This document shows positions 51,478 through 60,300 of a DNA stretch of 64,000 bases, in pieces (positions within the stretch are counted from its first letter, which is position 1; each line of letters opens with the position of its first letter). This stretch comes from Effrenium voratum (Eukaryota; Sar; Dinophyceae; Suessiales; Symbiodiniaceae): assembly GCA_963377175.1 (NCBI GenBank), contig CAUJNA010003002.1:193501-257500 (forward strand), written 5' to 3'. The translations under genes were made by a program, and so were the position numbers. The notes beneath the pieces were generated by a model. That model had not been told where the DNA came from. It was given only the letters and a program-made list of their open reading frames with translations, and made no database searches.

Positions 51478-51614
51478 ACTGTGGATGGACGAAATCCGCT
51501 TGGCACCACCGTTCAGAAGCCGGAATGATTTGATTCTCCTGTAAATACCAACAAACAATGGTTTCAACCATGGTTCTCCAAATGGTGCGAAATGGATTTC
51601 GTCCATCCACAGTA
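51478..51614. repeat. Family B MITE, complete
   Basis: TA-CTGTGGATGGACGAAATC to GATTTCGTCCATCCACAG-TA. Interior CTCCTGTAAATACCAACAAA and CAATGGTTTCAACCATGG. Confidence 0.95.
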
Positions 51615-51629
51615 TCATTTGGGTTTGTC

Positions 51630-51735
51630 AGGAGTTTTAGGGGACCCCCGCCAAAATGGCATTGGTTTTCCTTTGGGTTTCCTTCCCCTTAAAGCCATAA
51701 AACGATGGGTACCCTCAAAAAAGACACCCATGTGG
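51630..51735. repeat. Dispersed foldback element, family A
   Basis: TTTTAGGGGACCCCCGCCAA, TTCCTTTGGGTTTCCTTCCC and GGTACCCTCAAAAAAGACAC-CCAT. A weaker copy follows at 51810-51910. Confidence 0.8.
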
Positions 51736-51949
51736 GTCAGAATTTTATCAGGGGACCTTTGTGGGGATTGTCCACCAACTACTTGTGTGGTTCCATATTG
51801 AAATTCAGCCATTTGGGTATATGTTTTTGAGGGTATCATGTTCAGCTTGGTTATATAAAGGGAAGCCAACAGGAAAGCAGCAGCCGTTCCTCTATTGTGA
51901 CACGTACTCATTTAAGTAGCTGACAATATCATTGGCTCTAATCATACAG

Positions 51950-52027
51950 ACAAGTGCCACATCGTTCACGAAGACATTCGCCCGGATACTGTGGGAGAAC
52001 TGGTGCTCTGGTATTGGCCTACTCTTG
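51950..52027 (+). CDS. Candidate exon, two readings
   Basis: Acceptor ATCATACAG, donor GTTTGG. In phase 0 it reads TSATSFTKTFARILWENWCS, in agreement with the 51397 exon. In phase 1 it reads HEDIRPDTVGELVLWYW, which resembles the third helix of a SANT domain. Third-position GC favours the first slightly. Confidence 0.25.
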
Positions 52028-52539
52028 GTTTGGGGATGAGATTGGGCACGGCACCCAGACGTTTCCCATGCCCAAGAAAAAAACACGTCTCATGTTCTCC
52101 GTGTCTCAACTGGAAGTCGGGGACCCCCAAAACAGATCGGTTTTGCTTCGATTTTGTCTTGTGAAACAGCCACTAAAAGCGCAAGAAGCTAAGTCATACC
52201 CCAGGTCATGAGTTGTGGTTGGAAGGCACACCCTCGACTCGCATGAGCAATTAGGATACGCTGTTAGCATCCATGACATAGATGTTAGTGGCCTTTGCCA
52301 GAGCCAAATCTTCTACTCCCACTCAGCTAAAGCACACTTTTGATTCATCCAGCATACCAATCAGAGAGTTCCCCTAGTGTAGATACTCCCCCCACCAAAT
52401 GGTGCATTAGACTCGCAGCACCTTTGGTTTTGGTAAAACTCCCTCCCTCCAACCACTTAGGTGGCCGAAAAAGAAAAAAGAAAAAAAGCAGAGGCCCGCC
52501 TGTCCGTTTTTCTCTGTGGGTCGGAAGTTCGTCTCAAAG

Positions 52540-52642
52540 GCCATGGCTCTACAGCAGCGGCGACCGGAGCCGGCTCTACGGGATCTTCTTCGGCCGGGAG
52601 CCGGCGGCCCCAGACCTGCGAGGCGTCAGCGAGGCGTCCGCG
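52540..52642 (+). CDS. Candidate exon, unknown, strong
   Basis: Acceptor GTCTCAAAG, donor GTGCGT, phase 2 to 0, about 95% third-position GC in its main part. The peptide contains WLYSSGDRSRLYGIFFGREP and APDLRGVSEASA. Unrecognised; one of the clearest exons right of 42 kb. Confidence 0.6.
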
Positions 52643-52704
52643 GTGCGTTTTGCAGAGGGTGGGAACCGAGGAAACCAGCGGAGCGACCTGGTGGAGTTCG
52701 ATTT

Positions 52705-52907
52705 CTCTTTTTTTTTGGGGGGTTCCTTTTTTTGTGGGTGGGTTTCGTCACTTTTGGAGGGAACCTTTTCTTTTCTTTTGGGGGGGGTGTCCAATTCCTT
52801 TTTGGTGGGTGGGTCGTCACTTTTGGAGGGAACCTTTTTTTTCTTTTGGGGGGGTGTCCAATTCCTTTTTGCGGGTGGGTCACTTTTGGAGGGAACACCC
52901 CCTCCTG
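52705..52907. repeat. ~68-bp tandem array, three copies
   Basis: GTCACTTTTGGAGGGAACC with TTTTGGGGGGGTGTCC and AATTCCTTTTTGGTGGGTGG, repeated with T-run length changes. It follows the 52540 exon. Confidence 0.85.
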
Positions 52908-53027
52908 ATACGATGGGTTTGTTGATTGGACCCTCAACATAGCCTGAAAGATGGGGGATTCACCCCATGGGCAGCATCCCACTTTTTTCTTTCGTTTTTT
53001 TTTTCTCCTCCGAGTTTGGGGGTCCAG

Positions 53028-53165
53028 GTGCTCTTCCTAACCCAAATGGCTACGGGAGTGGGAAGTTTGCCAGACGCCTGAACAAGAATAGCAGTGAGTG
53101 GGCTGCGGCTGTCGATTGCGAGGCCACCGGTCTCTCATTGGATGCTCTCTTCAGAGGAAATTTCG
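53028..53165 (+). CDS. Doubtful exon
   Basis: Acceptor GGGGTCCAG. The open frame reads ALPNPNGYGSGKFARRLNKN. Third-position GC is only about 55%. It contains AAATGGCTACGG, which is similar to the reverse complement of the spliced leader by chance. Confidence 0.2.
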
Positions 53166-53397
53166 CAGCCCTTCAAATCGGTTGTGGGATCACTCGGGGT
53201 TTCTCCAACCACTTCTGTGATACAAGGGAATCCCCCTTTTTGTGAACAAAATAGTCTTTAAGCCCTTTCTGTATCACAGATTCGTGGATTCCATTCCCGG
53301 CCCTGTGCAACTCCACCCGGGTTCTTCTCGAGTCCCGTGACCTCCAAAAGTGGCGGAAGAGGCACTTAGCAACTGTTGGAAGATCCCACGAGTCCAC

Positions 53398-53520
53398 TTA
53401 AAGGGGCAGGGTACTTGGTAAGTGGTTAGTAAGCCTGGTTATAACCCGCTTAAAAGACTTATAACCACGGTAGGTGGGTCAAAACCATGCTTATTACTAA
53501 GAACAATGCCCCTTTAAGGA
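53398..53520. repeat. Dispersed short element, family E, best copy
   Basis: CTTAAAGGGGCAGGGTACTT at the left and ATGCCCCTTTAAGGACAG at the right form inverted ends; the interior has GGTTATAACCCGCTT and AGCCTGGTTATAACC. Confidence 0.8.
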
Positions 53521-53527
53521 CAGATTT

Positions 53528-53636
53528 GCCTGTGGGTCAAAATTAGGCCACCAGGCGACCGCAGGTTTTAGTCTTTGGCTCCATTTACCAGGGCAAGCCA
53601 TTTTGGGGTTACCCGATTTTTGACCCACAGCCATTT
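53528..53636. repeat. Dispersed short element, family D, complete
   Basis: TGCCTGTGGGTCAAAATTAG to GATTTTTGACCCACAGCCA; ends are inverted (TGTGGGTCAAAA / TTTTGACCCACA). It starts eight bases after the family E copy. Confidence 0.85.
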
Positions 53637-53862
53637 TGCACACGCCGAGGTTTGGCTACAGCCTGGTGTGGAAGAGGCACGCCTGTCGCGCACGCGCGAC
53701 TTGCGCGCCACTTGCGCACTCCGAAAGCCGAACAATGCGAGCTGAAACCGTGGTTCGGGACATGGTTCAGACACGGCAAAGCATTGCTGCCACACGGGAG
53801 AGGATATGATGTTTGGTTGCCTTCAGCCTATGGTAAAAAACTTGGGGGGGACCGTTACATGT

Positions 53863-53983
53863 TACTGTGGACGAAATCCTGCACCAGATTGAATCCATGG
53901 TTGACACCATTGTTTGTTGGCATTTGCAGGGGAATCACCATTCCAGGGTTTCTTGGGTGGTGCAGGATTTCGTCCATACAGTA
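53863..53983. repeat. Family B MITE
   Basis: TA-CTGTGGACGAAATCCTGC to GGATTTCGTCCATACAG-TA; both ends have lost internal bases of the GGATGG block. Confidence 0.9.
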
Positions 53984-53989
53984 TGGGCT

Positions 53990-56400
53990 GTGTGTGGTCA
54001 GGGAGAAATTCATTTCTTCAACAGTCCATTGATCCACCCTGTCACGGGGCTTTGAATTTTAGGTCAAGCCTATGGCTAGTTTCCAAACCATCATAGTATG
54101 CCCTCAGACCATGGTACATTTGGCAGTTGACACACAACTGGTGACGGGCAAACCTTGGCAGGAACCCATTCCCCTGCCTCACATGAGCCACTTGCTCAAA
54201 ACCCGGTAAGATGACGGTTAGTAAGGGATAGTCGGGTAAACCATTTTAATGCTCTCTTTCACTGTTCAGAAAAAATGTGGCAAGCGCCTTCAAGGCTCCA
54301 CGTAAGCAATGATCAAACCCCTGAAACATCTGGGGCTTGATCAATATTCCGTTTGGCCCCCAGTTTTGACCGTTAATTTTTCCCATGTGGCTGAAATATT
54401 GTTTTCCAACCAATGGTCATCCCATGTTTGCTGGACCTTTCATCAACCCCAATTTAACCACGTCCAACGAGAAACTGCACGAAGCTGAAAGTTGCCTTGG
54501 GAGCGGTAGGGCAACCCTGGCAGAAACCCAGCTGAGTTGAACAGAAGAACACCCATCACTGGCTTTTCACTTCTTGCAGGGACCCACAGACGCCAGAGGG
54601 TCCCTATATTTGCTTGGTACTTTAAACGTCACCTTGTTCTGTCCAGTTTGGGTGAGTTCCCTTGGTAGGGGATATGTACCCTCCCATCAATTAATATGGA
54701 CCCTGAAAGGGGGTCCCTGTAGGACGCGTGTCAAGTTCCATGGTTGATTGGTGGGAGTAGGGAACCCTGCAGGCCCTCTGAAATGTCCGGAACTTCCACC
54801 GTGCCGCACCAATGCCACGCTCCGCAGGCAAAAGTTCTGGGGCAGGCCCGGCAGGACCGGGAGGGACGTGCCAGGGCGAGCATGGGCGTCAAGGGTGCCC
54901 GTCCATCAGTTGGATGCCACGAGAATCGTTGCAAGTTGACATTTGGAGGTAAAACATGTCACCGCAAAAGAAAGCACGGGACATGACAGTTCTGGCCTCG
55001 AGCGAATGAAACCCAGACTCTCGGTTCTGTTTTTGGCAGGTGTTTCCTAAAGGGGGATTTGTTTTTACCGCGAGGACTGCCATCGCTTTGCTTAGCATAG
55101 TTCTGGCGGCCGGAGCCCGTGCTGGACTTGGGGAAGATGTTCTTTTGACTTTGCAAACAGAATCCAAAGTTCACCAAAGCACTGGCTGGTGGATGTTGTT
55201 GGGACGAGAGTAGTGCAAGCAATCCACCTTGGATGCCAACCGCGCAGAACCTATCAGCAGACTCGTGCAGAAGCAAGAAACGCCGGGTTTTGTCCGGGTC
55301 GACTTGCATCGACTATGTCCACTCCAATTACCCACTGGCAAGCTCCTCATGCCAACACTGCCCGCCACTTGGTGGGTCCCAATGGACCGACTGATTCTGT
55401 GCCGCCTTTGCGCTGATCCTCAGGAGCCAAGCGGAAGAGAGCTGCTAACCGGAAAAAGACACATCGGCACGAGCGGCTTTGGTGGGGGTGTAGCCGTAAG
55501 AGTTGCAGGGCTGCGCTTGCTGGGAACCACTCGAGATGTGTTTACAGCGAATTCTGCCGCCCTGGCCCAAGCTGGACAAGTGACATGGACGGCCACCCCC
55601 AAATTCGGCATAAGATCGAATTCCACCGCACGCTCTGTGTCTTTGGCGTGCGAACGCATCTGAAATTCGCATGCTTCAGTGGCTTTGGTGTCAGAGGATA
55701 AGGGATCCAACTGGCCGACACCTCGTCGGGGGAACCCAAAGTGGGATGAAAGCGGCAGAGCAGCCTTGGTTTTCCGCATGGGCGACGCCACTTGCATGTG
55801 CCTTTTGTTGGGCCCCTACTTGGGGGTCGGTCTCAAACCGGTGGCTTGCAAGGAAATGACATATAGAAGACAGCTGCCAAGCAAAGGCCAAAGGAAACCG
55901 GCCGCTCAGTCTGAAATGAATCCAAAACATGGTTGTCGTTGGGAAACATTTTACATTTTTGCTTCTTGTGGTTTAGTGGGAAATCCCCACTTGACTGCTA
56001 AAATTTAAATTTTTGCTCCCCTTCCAACGTCAACCAAGAAAAGGCAGGATCCCTTAGAAACTTGAGAGCCCACTCCAAAAGCTACAGCCAACCCACAGCC
56101 CAAGTCGAAGTTTTTCCGGCGCGCGCCGGACCCAGCCGGGGCGCCATGCTGAACGTGGAGGCGAAATTCCGGCACCGCGGGAAGGGGGAGACGGATCCCG
56201 TTGATCCCGTTGAGCGGGGTTAGGCAAAAGTGGATCAACCACCCAGACCCTCGTTTCCTTGAAAGGAAAGCCAGCCTCAGTGGTTTTGCATGACCAAACA
56301 CGGGGCCCAACCGTAGTAGTTCAGACACATCGCATGCACATGCTGGGGAGAGAGGGCGGCTTCAGATGTTGCCTTTTTGTTGTTTGGGGGGTTCCTTTGC
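53990..56400. other. No confident gene
   Basis: Doubtful coding scraps lie at 54.75-54.92 kb, 55.43-55.66 kb (GTSGFGGGVAVRVAGLRLLG on +; the minus strand is open as well) and 56.14-56.22 kb (GAMLNVEAKFRHRGKGETDP and a stop). None has clear splice signals. Confidence 0.3.
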
Positions 56401-56404
56401 GCAG

Positions 56405-56490
56405 CTCTGGGCACGGCCACTTCGATGGATTGCTTAGCTACTCTGTGCGGAATGCCGGGGGAGTGGTCAATTCGGACGGCCTGTACTCAC
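56405..56490 (+). CDS. Candidate exon, unknown
   Basis: Acceptor TTTGCGCAG, donor GTACAG, phase 2 to 1. SGHGHFDGLLSYSVRNAGGV and VNSDGLYS. A second frame is open with similar base use. Confidence 0.35.
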
Positions 56491-56692
56491 GTACAGCGTA
56501 GTGCATATACCTTTCTTTTGGAGCCAAAGCCTGACGCCTTTGGTTGCGGGAAAAAATGGATGGGTGAGGATGGCAAACCAAACTGACTGTTCATCGCACC
56601 TGAAGCTGACCACGTTTACCGATCAGAGCGGCTACACCAAGCATGTAAGCCGGACAAAAAGTCAGCTCTCTAGACTCTTTGAAGACTACTTA

Positions 56693-56815
56693 AAGGGGTG
56701 TACTGAATAAGTTGTTGGTAACCATGCTTGTAACCCACTTTGGAGACTTACAACCTGGTAAGTCGGTTATAACCATGCTTACCAGCCACTTTCTAAGCAG
56801 AATGCCCCTTTAAGT
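56693..56815. repeat. Dispersed short element, family E
   Basis: ACTTAAAGGGGTGTACTGAA to AGAATGCCCCTTTAAGTGG; interior GTCGGTTATAACCATGC. Inverted ends as in the 53.40 kb copy. Confidence 0.8.
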
Positions 56816-57005
56816 GGTTGATTTCATGGAATCCGGATCACTTTTGCCCCAAGCGAATCGGCCCTATGTGACCTCTCGGTTTTTCCATGTTGCCTTCCCA
56901 TTTTTAGTGGCCCAAGGGGTGCTCCCCTTTCATCTCGATGTCCCGAGCCAGTTTCTCGGGAACCGATTTGGACCTTGTCCTGCCAAGGTTCAAATAAGGT
57001 GATCA

Positions 57006-57130
57006 TACTGTGGATGGACGAAATCCTGCACCACGTGGAAACCATGGGAACCCATTGTTTGTTGGTGTTTACAGAAGAATCATCATTCCAGGGTTTCTTG
57101 GGTGGTGCAGGATTTTGTCCATCCACAGTA
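57006..57130. repeat. Family B MITE, complete
   Basis: TA-CTGTGGATGGACGAAATC to GATTTTGTCCATCCACAG-TA, terminal inverted repeats of about 30 bases including CTGCACCAC. It lies 50 bases upstream of an exon acceptor. Confidence 0.95.
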
Positions 57131-57180
57131 TTTTCTCATTTCCGGGTCAGTTCGTTCCTCGAATTGGGTCCTTCTCTCAG

Positions 57181-57330
57181 GAGTTCGTGAGCCCGGAGCT
57201 GCGGCTGGCGATGTGCCACGCACGGGGCCCCAGGAATCCCCCCATTCCCCCCCCCCCAGGAGGGCCCGGGGACTCCCAGGGGTCGCACACCGAAGATGGC
57301 CGTGGGGAGATTTCTTCCGCGAGGACCCAG
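57181..57330 (+). CDS. Unknown gene, exon with proline-rich tail
   Basis: Acceptor CCTTCTCTCAG, phase 0. EFVSPELRLAMCHARGPRNP has over 90% third-position GC, followed by a disordered PIPPPPGGPGDSQGSHTEDG stretch. The donor is unclear (GTTCTC near 57333 is possible). Confidence 0.5.
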
Positions 57331-60300
57331 GGCGGTTCTCAAAAATTGGGGGGGGGGGGGGGAGGGGGTCTGGAGGGCTGAGCTTCCTCTTGGGTGGCTC
57401 CCTGTCCTTTGGCTGGACTCCGGAGAGAGCCTGGTGGCCAGGTCGCTTTTCAAAGGGAGAAGCTCAGCTGGGCCGGGTTTGCGGTGGCTTCCTTTCAAGC
57501 GAAAGCAGACCTTCCACGCTTTTGGCCACTTCTCATCCTTTGCCCTTGGCTGAAATTATGAAGAAGCACACGTTTTGAATCCTGGATTTGGGGGGGACGT
57601 TGACCAAGATGTGTACTTGTGCAGGAAATCACTATCACATTACCATCCAACTAAACACATTGGATGAATTGGAAGGCAGGCACATGACTTGTGGAGACAG
57701 ATTCGCTTTCACACTCGTCAGACGTGAGACAGACGAATTGAACAGAAAGCCCAACAATTGAGGTTCTTGAGATTGGCGCAATCCCCCAAGATCACCCAAA
57801 GCGAGGTTCTGATTTTCGGGAAAGACTTCTCGTGCTGTGGCCAGGCCTGCAAGGCATGATCATGAAGCCTCTGCATGAGGGGGTTGTAGGGAAGGCGTCC
57901 ACGCCAATCGGCGAATCGAGGGGAACCCAGATGGTTGGTTTCGTCGATCTCCGCCCTCGAGTCAACACCTAAACCGGAACGACATGAGAGACGCCTTGAG
58001 AAGTGGTTGATTTCCTTTTCAACACCGTTCACCAACCAAACCGCGGAAGGTTCCCCCAAACAACCATTCAAAACCAAGAAACACAGGGGGTGTTTCCCCC
58101 AAGAAGCCATTCAACACCAAGCCAACCCCGGGGCGTTTCCCCCAGAAAACGACCGTCCGCGAGGTAAAGGAGGCCATGCGGATCATTCTGCAGGGTGCTT
58201 GGAGCTGTTGTGGGCACGGGGGGCCGGGGGGGGGCGGGGGGGCTTGGATGAGTTCCTGGAGGTCTGACTGCTTGAGTTCCTCTCCGGACTTTGGTCGGTT
58301 ACTTGGTGGGTTGGGTTTGGAGCCATTTTGGTGGTACACCGTTCGGAGACTTTGGCCAATCCGCTCGATGGGAAGTGAGGGACGTTTCCGGACTCCGTAG
58401 ACGGGATCGTCATGAAGCCGCCAGATCCGAAGTTGCCGTGGGAGAACCGCTGACATCAAGGCATTGGTCTGGGCATTGAGTTCACCATGGTTCTTAGCGC
58501 ATTTGGATCTCAGCTGTGAGACGTTGGCCCGACTTCTTTCATTTTGCAACATCCATGAATGATCAGGGACACGCGAATCACCTTGGAGGTCTGAACTCGT
58601 TGCACGCCTCTCACATTGCCATCCACTCTTTTGCGTGCGGCCGAAGCTAGCATCCGCCTGTTAGGTTCAGGGCTTGTCAAAATGGCTTCGACCCAGAAGC
58701 TGGGTCCCAGCCAGCCCAACACCCCAACAAAACCGGCGTGGTACGCGCGCATTCGAAAGATGCCCGGTTTTTGGTGGGCAGGTTTGACAGCGATGTCGCA
58801 ACTCCTGACCTCCTCCGGAAACGACCGCTTGGCGGTTATTCAGATCTCTGGTCAGGCCAAGACAATTTGTTGCCGCGCATTTGAGTGTTGTCCCGAGTTG
58901 GTACCCTTGTTTTGGGACCCCAAATTCTTGACTTGCCCAGTTCGGTGAGCGTTTTGGACGGGTTCATTTTTGGGAGGGACGAGAAGGGGCCGAACCCTTG
59001 GTGGTCCCACGAGGGGACCCGCCAATTTTTCCGCGTTTTTCAGAGTAGATGCACATTCTGACCTGGTTCATGTGGGCAAGTGTAGTTTTTCGAGGACGGC
59101 CTTCTGGGCTTGCTTTAAAAGGAAGCCAAGGAGAGTTCTACGTATAGACATACGCAGATGAACGACATTCCAACCCAATTTTGAACTGCAGAGCGGTCCA
59201 TACTCATCGTTATTTGTCGCAGAGCCTCGGGCAAACAGCTGGGGAAACAGTTTAAACAGATAAACATGGCCGCTCATGTGTCGCAGTGAGGCACTGCTTG
59301 GTGGTTTGCCGCACCATTGGCGGTGCAGACTCGATAGCGCCGGCCCCAAAGCTTTGAGAGGAGGGGGGACAGGGCACCCGTTTTGCCCATCCCCACAAGA
59401 TCGACCAACAAAACATGCGTTTACTCTTGTCTTCGATTTTTCCTAGAATTATCAGGGCCCCCATTTGCCCCTAGACCTTTTTAGTCCGCTGGAATTGGGG
59501 AATCGCCTCCATTGGGAGGCCCTTGAAAACCATAGGACAAATAAGACTCGGCCGCTCACCTGAAGGCTTTCTCTGTGAAGAATGTTAGAACATGGTAGAA
59601 CAAGCCCGCCCTGTTTCCATTGAACGCAAAGGGAATCAGAACCAATCGCATGGATTCGAGAGACCAAACGAGTGGGTACTACATCCCTTTCAGCCATGCC
59701 CCCAAGGGGAGGTGAGGAGTGAAGGAGGCAGCTAAGTGAGCTACGGAAAGTAGTAGGCTGTTGCTTATTTGGAGCGAACATGGGGGGCCTACATCAGCAA
59801 GTAGTGGCGTTTCGCTTTTTGATAGCGGCTTAGCGCCGCAAAAGTCTAAAACATAGCCGGGGGGTTGGGGGGGGGGGGGCGGCAGCTCCCCCATGATGAT
59901 CGAAAAATTAGGGGCAAAGAATCTGAAAAGTAGCGGTCGCATGATGATCGAAAAAGTGATGATTGAATTAGGGGCAAAAAGTCCAACAAATAGCGGGGGG
60001 GTTGGGGGGGGGGGGCGGCAGCCCCGGGCAGATGCTGTGGAGAGTTGCAAAATCCATTTCGCACCCCGAAATGAAGCCATTGTCGAAGCCCTTGTTTTGT
60101 CCGTACTTCCCTGTGCAATCCATACCGCGGCTGGTCGCGAGCTCCATTTCGCACCGCTTGGAAGTGGGAAGCCCTGCCGTTTCTTCCGGAAACGTTTGGT
60201 TAAGCGAAGATCCTTCCGTTGGGTTCTTCGAAGGGTGCAACACGGCAAAGGACCCGAAGTCTGTGGTCTCCGAGCTCTTTGACGTGGAGTATGTGCGGAT

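Noticed and set aside
51950..52500. SANT-domain call from HEDIRPDTVGELVLWYW
   Set aside because: Resemblance is limited to one helix, third-position GC is lower than in a competing frame, and the phase disagrees with the previous exon.
53041..53060. Reverse-strand spliced-leader relict (AAATGGCTACGG)
   Set aside because: Only 12-13 contiguous bases match and the position lies in another open frame; chance is enough.
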